Source: Alphaproteobacteria bacterium
GTDB lineage: Bacteria; Pseudomonadota; Alphaproteobacteria; Micropepsales; Micropepsaceae
Reading direction: 5' to 3'
Assembly: GCA_003158585.1 (NCBI GenBank)
Contig: PMKE01000121.1
Location: 16,829 to 64,757 of the forward strand
Length of the DNA: 47,929 nucleotides
In this document: piece after piece, positions 1 to 9,917 of the stretch
Position numbering within the stretch: position 1 is the stretch's first letter
How the letters are laid out: every line of letters starts with the position of its first letter
The notes under the pieces: model-generated
The model's input: only the letters and a program-made list of their open reading frames with translations
What the model was told of the DNA's origin: nothing
Databases searched by the model: none
Translations under genes and position numbers: made by a program

Positions 1-225
1 CGCGCCATGGGCGAGTTCGGCGCGGTATCCGTGGTCAGCGGGCATATCCGCGGACTGACCAACACCATGCCGCTGCACGTGGAAGTGCTCTACAACGATT
101 ACCAGTTCGTCGGCGCCTTCGCGGTGGCGTCGCTGCTGGCCCTGCTGGCCATCGTGACCCTGGTCGTCAAGTCGTTTCTCGAATGGCACTTCGCGGACGA
201 GATCGCCGCGACGCATCGCCACTGA
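1..225 (+). CDS. cysW: Sulfate ABC transporter permease CysW, C-terminal fragment
   Basis: This is the last 74 codons of a gene that begins before the window. The visible part has the [11 protein letters not shown] stretch typical of the cytoplasmic EAA loop of CysW/CysT permeases, followed by one membrane segment ([20 protein letters not shown]) and a short charged tail. In the family it forms the transmembrane channel for sulfate/thiosulfate together with CysT. The ATPase gene cysA follows after 11 bp, the normal order, so the two are surely co-transcribed. Identification rests on the motif plus the neighbour; the N-terminal part cannot be assessed. Confidence 0.88.
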   Translation, partial: RAMGEFGAVSVVSGHIRGLTNTMPLHVEVLYNDYQFVGAFAVASLLALLAIVTLVVKSFLEWHFADEIAATHRH

Positions 226-236
226 CGGAGTTGTCC

Positions 237-980
237 ATGTCGCTCACCGTCGATTCCATCGTCAAACGCTTCGAGCGCTTCCCGGCGCTCAACGGCGTCA
301 GTTTCACGGCGCCGCAAGGAGCTTTCGTAGCGCTGCTGGGACCGTCCGGCTCCGGCAAGACGACGCTGCTGCGAATCCTGGGCGGACTGGAATTTCCCGA
401 TTCCGGCACGGTGCGCTTCGCCGACCTCAACTGGCTGGACGTGCCCGCCCGCGAGCGCCGCGCCGGCTTCGTCTTCCAGCAATACGCGCTGTTCAAACAC
501 ATGACCGTGGCCCAGAACATCGCTTTCGGACTCTCCGTGCGGCCGCGCCGCCAGAGGCCGGCGCGCCGGGAGATCGCAAAGCGCGTCAACGACCTGCTGG
601 AACTGGTGCAACTCGAAGGGCTCGGCAAGCGCTATCCGAGCCAGCTTTCCGGCGGGCAACGCCAGCGCGTGGCGCTGGCCCGCGCGCTCGCCATCGAGCC
701 GCGCATGCTGCTGCTGGACGAACCGTTCGGCGCGCTGGACGCCAAGGTGCGCAAGGAACTGCGCGTCTGGCTCCGCTCGCTGCACGAACGCATGGGCATC
801 ACGACCGTCTTCGTGACCCACGACCAGGACGAGGCCTTCGCCGTCGCCGACCTGGTCGCGATCATGAATCTCGGCAAGATCGAGCAGTACGGCAGGCCGG
901 AAGACGTGCGTAAATCGCCTAAGTCGGCGTTCGTGGCGGATTTTCTCGAGATCGAAGGCAGTACTGCTCTAGCCGGCTGA
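237..980 (+). CDS. cysA: Sulfate ABC transporter ATP-binding protein CysA, short form
   Basis: The 247-residue ATPase energises sulfate/thiosulfate import. Walker A is GPSGSGKTT (residues 35-43), the signature is LSGGQRQR, Walker B is LLLDEP and the switch is THDQDEA. I chose the ATG at 237, 11 bp after the cysW stop, because the family begins with a sequence like [12 protein letters not shown]; an upstream in-frame ATG at 183 lies inside cysW. Typical CysA has about 350 residues with a C-terminal regulatory/TOBE region. This protein stops soon after the [11 protein letters not shown] element and lacks that region. Its last 12 bp overlap the 3' end of the convergent gene. The ATPase assignment is firm; sulfate specificity follows from cysW. 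Confidence 0.9.
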   Translation: MSLTVDSIVKRFERFPALNGVSFTAPQGAFVALLGPSGSGKTTLLRILGGLEFPDSGTVRFADLNWLDVPARERRAGFVFQQYALFKHMTVAQNIAFGLSVRPRRQRPARREIAKRVNDLLELVQLEGLGKRYPSQLSGGQRQRVALARALAIEPRMLLLDEPFGALDAKVRKELRVWLRSLHERMGITTVFVTHDQDEAFAVADLVAIMNLGKIEQYGRPEDVRKSPKSAFVADFLEIEGSTALAG

Positions 981-1493
981 CGGCTGCTTCGCCTCGCTTT
1001 TCGGAACTTCGGGCTTCGGGCCATCGATGCCGTAGTGCTTGTGGACCTTCTCCAGCCCCTTCAGCATGTTGTCGGCTTCGTCTTCCGACAGATCCGCCGC
1101 ACCGGGACAGACCAGCCGCATGGCCCGCAGATGCACGTCTATCGGCGCCACGTCGTCGATATTCTTCTCGACCATAGCGCCGGCAAAATCGCAGAACCGC
1201 TTCACGACCCTATCGAGAAGCTCGTAACCGAAGGTGCCGGAAAGCGTCAGAAGCCGTCCGGCGCGATCGAGCATGGCGTTGATATCTTCAGCCGACAGCC
1301 TGCCCTTGCCGCCAACGGCAATCGCCTCAAGCTCGCCGATCTCGCCGGGGATCGAATTGACATAAACCTCCCGTAGAGTCTCGACGGCCTGAGAGGCGGA
1401 TTTGATCGCCTGCGTGCGCCGGATTCCGCCGGGACGCCGCATCAATTCGCCCAGGCGGTTCTTCACTCGGATGGTTTTGCAGCCCCCGCTCAT
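969..1493 (-). CDS. Conserved hypothetical protein, CheE-like
   Basis: A 174-residue soluble protein with no signal peptide or membrane segment. The N-terminal part is basic ([18 protein letters not shown]), the middle is helical, and the last 20 residues are low-complexity and rich in K, P and E. Its ATG overlaps the stop of the upstream receiver gene in an ATGA arrangement, so translation is coupled. A receiver followed by a protein of this size and N-terminal style recalls the cheYIII-cheE end of the Caulobacter chemotaxis operon. That resemblance is from memory and not verified. No catalytic motif is visible. Confidence 0.55.
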   Translation of the reverse strand: MSGGCKTIRVKNRLGELMRRPGGIRRTQAIKSASQAVETLREVYVNSIPGEIGELEAIAVGGKGRLSAEDINAMLDRAGRLLTLSGTFGYELLDRVVKRFCDFAGAMVEKNIDDVAPIDVHLRAMRLVCPGAADLSEDEADNMLKGLEKVHKHYGIDGPKPEVPKSEAKQPSAG

Positions 1494-2053
1494 GGTGTCA
1501 CCAGCTCTTCCTGTTTGTCCGTTGCCTTTTGCTTAACGTCCTGCGATTCAACGTTCTGACTGTCCGTTTTCCTCCGGTTCTTTCCCGGAGCAGGTTCCCC
1601 GAATTTGAAGCGCCGGCACGGTCCCGTGTAGCCATCGGCCTCTACGAAAGGGCGGTCCATTTTTGCAGACCAAGCGATGTGATCGAACAGGACCGCGGGC
1701 GCCACCGGTTTGCGCACGAAGCTATTGGCGCCGCTGTCGCGCGCCGCCGTCACGTTCGAGAACTGCGCGTAGCCGGTCAGCATGACGACCGGCATGTATT
1801 TGACCGCCGGATTGGTCAATCTACGCATCCAGCGGACGAGTTCGGCGGCCCGCATGTCCGGCAGAACGCATTCCGTGATCACAAGATCGTAGTGGCTTCC
1901 GAGCAGCAGTTTTTTCGCATCGGTGCCGGTCGAAGCCAAGTTTTGACGCATCAGGCCGAACCCCCGTAGAATCTGGGTGACGATCCCCTGGGAATACCGG
2001 TCGCTGTCCACGACAAGCGCGGTCAGTTGCGAGAAATTGAGTGCTTCTTCCAC
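1490..2053 (-). CDS. Atypical CheY-like receiver protein with Glu at the phosphoacceptor position
   Basis: The 187-residue protein is a single receiver domain (about residues 10-128) plus a 60-residue hydrophilic tail rich in K, Q and E. The fold landmarks are present: ALVVDSD for the acidic pocket, MLTGYA with T93, and VRKPV with K115. In the beta3 strand the usual phosphorylated Asp is replaced by Glu: DLVITECVLPD, E61. The normal acidic pair is also reduced, reading D16-S17. A Glu there often mimics the phosphorylated state, so it may be constitutively active or work without phosphorylation. It is translationally coupled to the CheE-like gene. There is no output domain. Confidence 0.8.
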   Translation of the reverse strand: MEEALNFSQLTALVVDSDRYSQGIVTQILRGFGLMRQNLASTGTDAKKLLLGSHYDLVITECVLPDMRAAELVRWMRRLTNPAVKYMPVVMLTGYAQFSNVTAARDSGANSFVRKPVAPAVLFDHIAWSAKMDRPFVEADGYTGPCRRFKFGEPAPGKNRRKTDSQNVESQDVKQKATDKQEELVTP

Positions 2054-3612
<1,559 letters not shown>

Positions 3613-3614
3613 CC

Positions 3615-4628
3615 ATGCCCGCGATGAACATGATCCAGGCGCTTAATTCCGCCCTCGACACGATGCTGGCCGCCGATCCCAACGTTCTCGTCTTCGGCGA
3701 GGACGTCGGCTATTTCGGCGGAGTGTTCCGCGTCACCGACGGTCTGCAGAAGAAGCACGGCGTGACGCGCTGCTTCGACACCCCCATCGGCGAGGCGGGC
3801 ATCATCGGTGCCGCCATCGGCATGAGCGCCTATGGGCTGAGGCCGGTGGTGGAGATCCAGTTCGCCGATTACATCTATCCGGCCTACGACCAGATTGTTT
3901 CGGAGGCGGCACGCATCCGCTACCGCTCGGCGGGCGATTTCCATGTGCCGCTGACCATCCGCACGCCTTATGGCGGGGGCATCTTCGGCGGCCAGACCCA
4001 TAGCCAGAGCCCGGAGGCGCTGTTCACGCACGTCGCCGGCGTCAAGACCGTGATCCCCTCCAATCCGCGAGACGCCAAGGGGCTGCTCATCAGTGCCATC
4101 GAGGACGACGATCCGGTGATCTTCCTGGAGCCCAAGCGGCTCTATAACGGTCCCTTCGACGGCCATCACGAGCGGCCCATCCAGCCGTGGTCCAAGCATC
4201 CGCTGAGCGAGGTTCCGGAGGGCCATTACACCGTACCGCTCGGCAAGGCCGCCGTGGCGCGGCCCGGCGAGGCGCTGACCGTGCTCGTCTACGGCACGAT
4301 GGTGCATGTGGCGATTGCTGCCGCGGAAGAAAGCGGCATCGATGCCGAAGTGATCGACCTGCGCACGCTGATGCCCGTCGACATCGAGACCATCGTCAAG
4401 TCGGTCGAGAAGACGGGGCGCTGCCTGGTGGCGCACGAGGCGACGCTGACCAGCGGCTTCGGGGCGGAGCTGTGCGCGCTGGTGCAGGAGCATTGCTTTT
4501 ATCATCTCGAGGCGCCCATCCGGCGCGTCGCGGGATGGGACATGCCCTATCCGCACGCCTTCGAGTGGGACTACTTCCCCGGCCCCGGCCGGGTCGCCGA
4601 CGGCATGCGCCGCGTCATGGAGAAATAG
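3615..4628 (+). CDS. bkdA2: Branched-chain 2-oxoacid dehydrogenase E1 beta subunit
   Basis: The 337-residue beta subunit forms the alpha2beta2 E1 with the preceding gene product. Family marks include FGEDVGYFGGVFRVT near the N terminus, TPIGEAGIIGAAIGM, the EIQFADYIYPAYDQ segment, and the C-terminal RRVAGWDMPYPHAFEWDYFP region. I chose the ATG at 3615, immediately after the E1 alpha stop; longer in-frame upstream sequence would lie inside bkdA1. The stop is directly abutted by the bkdB start, indicating tight co-expression. Length matches the family. Confidence 0.94.
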   Translation: MPAMNMIQALNSALDTMLAADPNVLVFGEDVGYFGGVFRVTDGLQKKHGVTRCFDTPIGEAGIIGAAIGMSAYGLRPVVEIQFADYIYPAYDQIVSEAARIRYRSAGDFHVPLTIRTPYGGGIFGGQTHSQSPEALFTHVAGVKTVIPSNPRDAKGLLISAIEDDDPVIFLEPKRLYNGPFDGHHERPIQPWSKHPLSEVPEGHYTVPLGKAAVARPGEALTVLVYGTMVHVAIAAAEESGIDAEVIDLRTLMPVDIETIVKSVEKTGRCLVAHEATLTSGFGAELCALVQEHCFYHLEAPIRRVAGWDMPYPHAFEWDYFPGPGRVADGMRRVMEK

Positions 4629-5825
4629 ATGGGCCGATACGTCTTCAAACTGCCGGACGTGGGCGAAGGAACGGCCGAGGCCGAGATCGTGGCGTGGCAC
4701 GTCAAGGTGGGCGATGAGGTGCGCGAGGATCAGCAACTCGTCGACGTGATGACGGACAAGGCGACCGTCGAGATCACCTCGCCGGTGGCGGGGACCATCG
4801 TGTCGCTGAACGGCCAGCCGGGCGATATGGCCGCCGTCGGTGCCATGCTAGTCGAATTCGAAACCGAGGGTGCCGAGGAACCGAAGAAGGACACCGTTCC
4901 CGCCGCGGCTGCGGTGAAGGAGCAACCGGAACCGCCGTCAGCCGAGGCTGTGCAACAGACGCTCGCTTCGCCGGCCGTGCGCCAGCGCGCGGAGGACATG
5001 GGGATTGCGCTGCATCTCGTGCGCGGCACAGGCCCGGACGGGCGTATCACACATGGAGACCTAGACGGTTATCTGACCGCCTCCGGCGCAAAGCGGCCTT
5101 CCCCCACCGCTAAACCCGTTCCCCTCGAAGGCGGCGAAGAGATCAAGGTCATCGGCCTGCGCCGCCGTATCGCCGAGAAGATGCAGGAGTCCAAGCGCCG
5201 CATCCCGCATTTCACCTATGTCGAAGAAATCGATATGACGGAGCTGGAGAGCGAGCGCGCCCGTCTCAATGCGTCGCGGGGGCCCGGACAGCCGAAGCTG
5301 ACCGTGCTGCCGTTCCTGATGCGGGCGCTGGTACGCGCGCTGCCGGAATTCCCGCAGATCAACGCCCATTTCGACGACGAGGCGGGAATCGTGCGCCGCT
5401 ACAAGGCGGTCCATATCGGCATTGCCACCCAGACCGAGGCCGGATTGATGGTGCCGGTGGTGAAGAACGCCGAAGGGCTGGATATCTGGCACGCGGCATC
5501 GGAGGTGGCGCGCCTGGCGGCGCTGGCCCGCGAGGGCAAGGCCTCGAAGGAAGACCTCACGGGATCGACGATTACCGTCACGAGCCTCGGGGCGTTGGGC
5601 GGGGTGGTGACGACGCCCATCATCAACCAGCCGGAAGTGGCGATCATCGGACCCAACGCGATCCATGAACGGCCCGTGGTGCGCGACGGGCAGATCGTGG
5701 TGCGCAAGATGATGAACCTGTCGTCGTCCTTCGATCATCGCGTGGTGGACGGCGCCGACGCCGCGGCCTTCGTGCAGAAGCTCAAGACGCTGCTTGAGCA
5801 GCCCGAGGTGTTGTTGAAGGATTGA
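4629..5825 (+). CDS. bkdB: Branched-chain 2-oxoacid dehydrogenase E2, lipoyl acyltransferase
   Basis: The 398-residue E2 core transfers the branched acyl group from lipoate to CoA. The lipoyl domain spans residues 1-78 with K44 in MTDKATVE. A hinge rich in E, P and A leads to the peripheral subunit-binding domain (about 115-148: SPAVRQRAEDMGI to GDLDGYL). The catalytic domain follows, ending in the active-site motif FDHRVVDGADAAAF. One lipoyl domain is normal for bacterial BkdB. No lipoamide dehydrogenase gene follows; a palindromic repeat and a leftward gene come next, so E3 must be encoded elsewhere. Confidence 0.94.
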   Translation: MGRYVFKLPDVGEGTAEAEIVAWHVKVGDEVREDQQLVDVMTDKATVEITSPVAGTIVSLNGQPGDMAAVGAMLVEFETEGAEEPKKDTVPAAAAVKEQPEPPSAEAVQQTLASPAVRQRAEDMGIALHLVRGTGPDGRITHGDLDGYLTASGAKRPSPTAKPVPLEGGEEIKVIGLRRRIAEKMQESKRRIPHFTYVEEIDMTELESERARLNASRGPGQPKLTVLPFLMRALVRALPEFPQINAHFDDEAGIVRRYKAVHIGIATQTEAGLMVPVVKNAEGLDIWHAASEVARLAALAREGKASKEDLTGSTITVTSLGALGGVVTTPIINQPEVAIIGPNAIHERPVVRDGQIVVRKMMNLSSSFDHRVVDGADAAAFVQKLKTLLEQPEVLLKD

Positions 5826-5836
5826 GTGCTACATAG

Positions 5837-6001
5837 TTGTCATCCCGGGCGAGCGTCCTGACCCTGAGCTTGTCGAAGGGGAAGGGCGCGAGGCCCGGGA
5901 CCCACTTCATAACGCACGGTTGCTTCCCGGTGGGTCCCGGCCCTGCGCGATCGCGTCCGTTCGCTGTCGCTCCCGGACCGATCGCTTGGCCGGGATGACA
6001 A
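5837..6001. repeat. Palindromic intergenic repeat element
   Basis: The 165-bp element is bounded by perfect 12-bp inverted ends, TTGTCATCCCGG (5837-5848) and CCGGGATGACAA (5990-6001). An inner pair, CCGGGACCCA (5895-5904) and TGGGTCCCGG (5931-5940), can form a second stem. It lies exactly between the convergent bkdB and the kinase gene. Such GTCATCCCGG...CCGGGATGAC elements are familiar as dispersed non-coding repeats in alphaproteobacteria. It could act as a bidirectional terminator, but it has no T-tract. Confidence 0.8.
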
Positions 6002-6011
6002 TCAGGTTTTT

Positions 6012-6818
6012 TCAGACCCCAACTTCCGACAGCAGCCCCTCGACCAGCGCGCGGTAGCCGCTGCCGAACAGGCGCAGATGGACCAAAGCGGGCCACAGGC
6101 GGTAAATCGCGAGGCGCTCGCCTTCGCCCGGCTCAAGCTTTCCGTAGGCGGAATAAAACGCCGGAGTTGGATGGTCGAACAACATGAGCATAGCGATGTC
6201 GACCTCGCCGTGGCCGTAATAGCAGGCCGGGTCGATCAGGCCCGTGACGCGGCCCTCAGACGTCAGCACGTTGCCGCCCCACAAATCGCCGTGCAGCAGC
6301 GAGGGCGCGGGCCGCTGCGGCAGACGGTTCGGGAGATCGGCGGCCAGGGTTTCGATGCGGCGCGAAAACCCCGTGCCGACGAAGGGAACGTTCACCAGCA
6401 GGCGCCGCTCGGCCCAGAACGCGGGCCAGTCGTCCGACCAGCCGTTCTCGATGGCGACGGGGCCGAAAGCGTAATCTTCGTTCCAGCCGTAGCGTTCGCC
6501 ATGCGCGGTATGCAGCGTGGCGAGCACGCTGCCCAGGTGATTCCAGGCGCCGCCGAGGCCGCCGCCGGAGGGCAGCACCTCGATCACCAGCACTTTGTCG
6601 TCGGCGGCGAAAACTTGCGGGGCGGGCGCGCCCGAGGCACGGATGGCCCGCAGCATCTCTGCCTCCATGCGGGGCGAAGGACCCGTCTTGACGATGGCTT
6701 GGCGGCCGTCGGTCAGGGTGAGACGGATGAGCTGGGACAGAGAACCGCCGCCGATCATGCCGATGCGGGCGACCTTGCCGCCGAGCAGCGCTGCTCCCAT
6801 TTCCGCCAGCGAGTTCAT
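6012..6818 (-). CDS. Fructosamine/ketosamine kinase family protein
   Basis: The 268-residue protein belongs to the fructosamine-3-kinase family of the aminoglycoside-phosphotransferase fold. Visible are a Gly-rich N-terminal loop (GGGSLSQ), the catalytic loop LLHGDLWGGNVL and the metal-binding LIDPACYYGHGEVDIAM. Bacterial members phosphorylate ribulosamines or erythrulosamines on glycated proteins as a repair step. I chose the ATG at 6818 because it overlaps the stop of the phosphatase gene by ATGA and starts MNSLAEMGAALL; the longer in-frame reading has an unrelated basic leader. It is co-translated with the phosphatase. Confidence 0.88.
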   Translation of the reverse strand: MNSLAEMGAALLGGKVARIGMIGGGSLSQLIRLTLTDGRQAIVKTGPSPRMEAEMLRAIRASGAPAPQVFAADDKVLVIEVLPSGGGLGGAWNHLGSVLATLHTAHGERYGWNEDYAFGPVAIENGWSDDWPAFWAERRLLVNVPFVGTGFSRRIETLAADLPNRLPQRPAPSLLHGDLWGGNVLTSEGRVTGLIDPACYYGHGEVDIAMLMLFDHPTPAFYSAYGKLEPGEGERLAIYRLWPALVHLRLFGSGYRALVEGLLSEVGV

Positions 6819-7297
6819 GCCTTGCCCGCAAGCTTGAGAGCGAGGGCTTTGGCGCCTTCCGTGACCTCCGCCCAAGCCCGCTCGAAATCGGCCGGGCCGC
6901 CGTACCAGGGATCGTCCACCGCTTCGCCTTCGCGCCCTGCAACGTGATCCATCAGAAGGCCGATCTCGGCCTCGCTGCCTCGCGGCTTCATGCGGCGGAG
7001 GGCAACGAGATTCTCGCGGTCGAGCGCCACGATATGGCTGAAGCGCTTGAAGTCCTGCGGCTTCACCTGCCGGGCGCGATAACCGGAGATGTCGATGCCG
7101 TGGCGCCGCGCCACCGCCTGCGCGCGCCGGTCGGGCGCCTCGCCTTCGTGCCAGTCGCCGATGCCGGCGGAGTCGACCTCTACATCGAGACCGAGGCGCG
7201 CGGCCTCGGCGCGGAACGCCGCTTCGGCCAAGGGCGAACGGCAGATGTTCCCGAGGCAGACGAACAACACGGCGGGTTTCTTGCGGTCCATTCCCAT
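6815..7297 (-). CDS. Low-molecular-weight protein-tyrosine-phosphatase family
   Basis: A protein of about 160 residues carrying the active-site loop CLGNICRSP close to the N terminus and the general-acid motif VDDPWYGG near the C terminus, both hallmarks of LMW phosphatases. The in-frame TTG at 7342 adds a 15-residue leader unlike the family. ATG 7297 or ATG 7291 fits better, and I give 7297. Next to a fructosamine-kinase homologue, the known role of such phosphatases is dephosphorylation of ribulose-5-phosphate adducts on proteins (ribulosamine 5-phosphatase). That role is inferred from context; a signalling or capsule role is the alternative. Confidence 0.88.
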   Translation of the reverse strand: MGMDRKKPAVLFVCLGNICRSPLAEAAFRAEAARLGLDVEVDSAGIGDWHEGEAPDRRAQAVARRHGIDISGYRARQVKPQDFKRFSHIVALDRENLVALRRMKPRGSEAEIGLLMDHVAGREGEAVDDPWYGGPADFERAWAEVTEGAKALALKLAGKA

Positions 7298-7427
7298 CGG
7301 CCGGTCAAACGCGGTCCGTCCATACGCGAACTCGGTTGACAAGCCAAAGCCGCAGCCCTGTTTGGCGTCCTCTTTGAGTTGCTTTTGCGAATTAGTTGCG
7401 CATCTACAACGATGACTGCGGAAGCGC

Positions 7428-8396
7428 CTAGCCCCGTCTGGGAACCCTGCCGCGGTGGAGCAGCGTCCAGCCCGCCCAGAGCAGCGCCAGCGTGGCAGCG
7501 ATCACGTAGCCAAGGCCACCCGGTACGCCCTGCACGGGCCGCCAGAAGTCCTCAGGAATGAGGGTCATCGCCTCAATGCCGCCCACCACCAGGGCCGCAA
7601 CCACGGACACGAAAGTGATCGTCAGGTTGTAATAAAGCTTGCGCCCCGGCTCCACGAAGGCCCAGCCGTAGGCGCCCGACATGAAGGTCGAATCCAGCGT
7701 GTCGACCAGCGACATCCCGGCAGTGAAGAGGGCCGGGAAGATCAGGATGTACCAGATGGGCAAGCCGTTTCCTGCCGCCACGGCGGAGATGCCGAGGACG
7801 CCGATCTCGGTCGCGGTGTCGAAACCCAGGCCGAACAGGATGCCGACGATCAGCATGTGACGGCTCTTCGACACCATGCGGAACACCGGCCGCACCAGAC
7901 GCGCGTAAAGGCCCTTGGGCACCAGAAGCTCGTCCAGTTCCTTGCGTTCGATCGTTTCGCCGCGGCGCTGGCGGCGGATGGCGCCGACGATGCCCTTGAG
8001 GACGACGAGATTGGTCGCCGCGATGCCGAGCAGGAACAGTGCGGAGACCCCGGTCCCCACCGTGCCGCCGATCCGGTGCAGGAACTCCATCGGCGGGCAG
8101 GCCGTGTTCACCGCCACGGCGATGCCGATCGAAGCCAACCACACCACAGCGGAATGGCCGAGCGAGAAATAAAGACCCGCCGCCACCGGGCGCTGTCCGG
8201 CCTGCATCAGCTTGCGCGTGACGTTGTCGATGGCCGCGATGTGGTCGGCGTCGAAGGCGTGCCTGAGCCCGAGCGTATAGGCGAGGAACGCCGCACCCAT
8301 GAGGACGCCGCTGTGATGGAAAATCGTGTAAGCCAGCCCCCAGGCGGCGATATTCGCGGCAACCAGAGGCAGAATAAGGCGGACGGCACCTCTCAT
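7428..8396 (-). CDS. Nickel/cobalt transporter, NiCoT (HoxN/NixA) family
   Basis: The 322-residue integral membrane permease has about eight hydrophobic segments. The NiCoT signature HAFDADHIAAIDN carries the HX4DH metal motif; LGHSAVV and GFDTATEIG are the second and third family motifs. I chose ATG 8396 (MRGAVRLILPL), which has a GAAGGG about 10 bp upstream. The longer frame up to 8510 overlaps the divergent hypC start. Its place head-to-head with hypCDFE points to nickel import for a [NiFe] hydrogenase. Cobalt transport cannot be excluded from sequence. Confidence 0.92.
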   Translation of the reverse strand: MRGAVRLILPLVAANIAAWGLAYTIFHHSGVLMGAAFLAYTLGLRHAFDADHIAAIDNVTRKLMQAGQRPVAAGLYFSLGHSAVVWLASIGIAVAVNTACPPMEFLHRIGGTVGTGVSALFLLGIAATNLVVLKGIVGAIRRQRRGETIERKELDELLVPKGLYARLVRPVFRMVSKSRHMLIVGILFGLGFDTATEIGVLGISAVAAGNGLPIWYILIFPALFTAGMSLVDTLDSTFMSGAYGWAFVEPGRKLYYNLTITFVSVVAALVVGGIEAMTLIPEDFWRPVQGVPGGLGYVIAATLALLWAGWTLLHRGRVPRRG

Positions 8397-8509
8397 CGAA
8401 CAATAACCCTTCGCAGCCCTGTCTTCGCTCCGCCGCGTCTTTCGTATGGTCCTTCGAGTCGTGTAAATATACAAATCGCATACGTCAATGAACAGAACGG
8501 ACAGCGCCA

Positions 8510-8752
8510 ATGTGTCTCGGAGTGCCGATGCGGGTGATGGAACGCGACGGGTTCGTCGCGCGCTGCGAGGCCATGGGAATCGAACGCAGCGTCAGCCTGT
8601 TCCTGCTGCAGCACGAGAGTGTCGAGCCCGGCGACCATGTGATGGTGCATGTCGGCTATGCCATCCAGAAGATGAGCGAAGCGGAAGCGAAGAGTATCTG
8701 GGACACTTTCGACGAGATGTTCGACGCCGAGGAAAAAGCGCGCAATGCCTGA
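8510..8752 (+). CDS. hypC: [NiFe] hydrogenase maturation chaperone HypC
   Basis: The 80-residue chaperone begins MCLGVPMRV. The essential Cys2 follows the start Met, and binds the Fe(CN)2CO precursor together with HypD. The rest (GDHVMVHVGYAIQKMSEAEA) matches the small beta-barrel plus C-terminal helix of the HypC/HupF/HybG family. It opens the hypCDFE operon and overlaps hypD by 8 bp. Confidence 0.94.
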   Translation: MCLGVPMRVMERDGFVARCEAMGIERSVSLFLLQHESVEPGDHVMVHVGYAIQKMSEAEAKSIWDTFDEMFDAEEKARNA

Positions 8753-9917
8753 CCCTGTAAACGCGAAGGCGAAGGCGTGGCTGGCGCGCATCCATGCCCT
8801 GCCCTTCAAGGGCCGCGTGCGTGTGATGAACGTCTGCGGCGGGCACGAACGCACCATCTCCATGTCCGGCCTTCGCAGCGCCTTGCCGGAGGCCGTCGAG
8901 TTGATCGCGGGGCCGGGATGCCCGGTCTGCATCTGCCCGGAAGAGGACGTGCACGCCGCCATCGGGCTTTCCCTGCGCGAAGGCGTCACGCTGGTCGCGT
9001 TCGGGGACATGCTGCGGGTGCCCGCCAATGTGCCCAAGCGCGAGCCGCGCTCGCTGGAGGCGGCGCGCGCCGCGGGCGGCGACGTGCGTCCCATCGCCGG
9101 CCCGCGCGAAGCCGCCGCCATCGCGCGCGAGAACCCTTCGCGCGAAGTGGTGTTCTTCGCCGCGGGCTTCGAGACCACGACGGCACCTATCGCCGCGATG
9201 ATCGCCGAGGGCGTGCCGAAGAATCTCTCCATTCTGCTCTCGGCGCGGCGCACCTGGCCCGCCGTGGCGATGCTGCTTGGAGCGTTTTCAGGAAAAGTGG
9301 AAACCGGTTTTCCGTCTGAAAACGCGACAAAACAAAAACCCAGCGAAGAGGCCGGCTTCGACGCCTTGATCGCGCCCGGGCACGTTTCGGCGATCATGGG
9401 ACCGGAGGAATGGCGCTTCGTGCCGGAGGAGCATAATATTCCCTCCGCCGTGGCGGGCTTCGAAGTGGACAGCCTAGTGATGGGGTTCCATTCGGTGCTG
9501 CGCCAGCACCTGGAAGGACGCGCTTTCCTCGACAATTGCTATGCCAACGTCGCCAAGCCCGGCGGCAACCCGACGGCGCAGCGGCTGATCGCGGAATGTT
9601 TCGACGTGGTGGATGCCAACTGGCGCGGCATCGGCATCATTCCGCAATCGGGTTTCGCGCTGAAGCCGGAACTCGAACGGCTCGATGCGGTGCGCCGCTT
9701 TGGGCTCGACAACGAGGCGGCCCGCAAACGTGCGGGCGAGATGCCGCCGGGCTGCGATTGCGCCCGTGTGGTGCTGGGAAAAATCCGTCCCAACGAATGC
9801 GTGCTCTACGGCAAGGCCTGCACGCCGCGCAATCCCGTGGGGCCATGCATGGTGTCGGACGAAGGAGCCTGCCGCATCTGGTGGGCCTCGGGACTGAGAC
9901 ATGGCGCCGAAGCCTGA
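8745..9917 (+). CDS. hypD: [NiFe] hydrogenase maturation scaffold HypD with in-frame insertion
   Basis: The 390-residue iron-sulfur scaffold on which the Fe(CN)2CO group is assembled with HypC and HypE. Family motifs are CGGHERTISMSG, GPGCPVCICPEEDV and the Cys-rich C-terminal part (GCDCARVV, NECVLYGKACTPRNP, GPCMVSDEGACRIW) that binds the 4Fe-4S cluster. Between MLLGAF and DALIAPGHVS there is an extra stretch of about 20 residues, encoded by a 44-bp palindrome (9282-9325). This accounts for the length being slightly above the usual 365-380. All recognised Cys motifs are intact, so it may still work. It overlaps hypC and hypF. Confidence 0.93.
   Translation: MPDPVNAKAKAWLARIHALPFKGRVRVMNVCGGHERTISMSGLRSALPEAVELIAGPGCPVCICPEEDVHAAIGLSLREGVTLVAFGDMLRVPANVPKREPRSLEAARAAGGDVRPIAGPREAAAIARENPSREVVFFAAGFETTTAPIAAMIAEGVPKNLSILLSARRTWPAVAMLLGAFSGKVETGFPSENATKQKPSEEAGFDALIAPGHVSAIMGPEEWRFVPEEHNIPSAVAGFEVDSLVMGFHSVLRQHLEGRAFLDNCYANVAKPGGNPTAQRLIAECFDVVDANWRGIGIIPQSGFALKPELERLDAVRRFGLDNEAARKRAGEMPPGCDCARVVLGKIRPNECVLYGKACTPRNPVGPCMVSDEGACRIWWASGLRHGAEA
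9282..9325. repeat. Palindromic element inserted in frame within hypD
   Basis: The ends GCGTTTTCA (9282-9290) and TGAAAACGC (9317-9325) are perfect inverted repeats. Inside, GGAAAA and TTTTCC flank a centre containing AAACCGGTTT. The style (GCGTTTTC...GTGGA-ACCGGTT...GAAAACGC) matches a widespread alphaproteobacterial palindromic repeat that normally sits between genes. Here it encodes the residues FSGKVETGFPSENA without breaking the hypD frame. Confidence 0.75.

Noticed and set aside
8443-8484. CGTATG ... CATACG inverted repeat and TGTAAATATACA between the nickel transporter and hypC, considered as a NikR or other metal-responsive site
   Set aside because: The 30-bp spacing is not that of NikR boxes, and the inner palindrome is imperfect; a divergent promoter here is likely but the regulator cannot be named.
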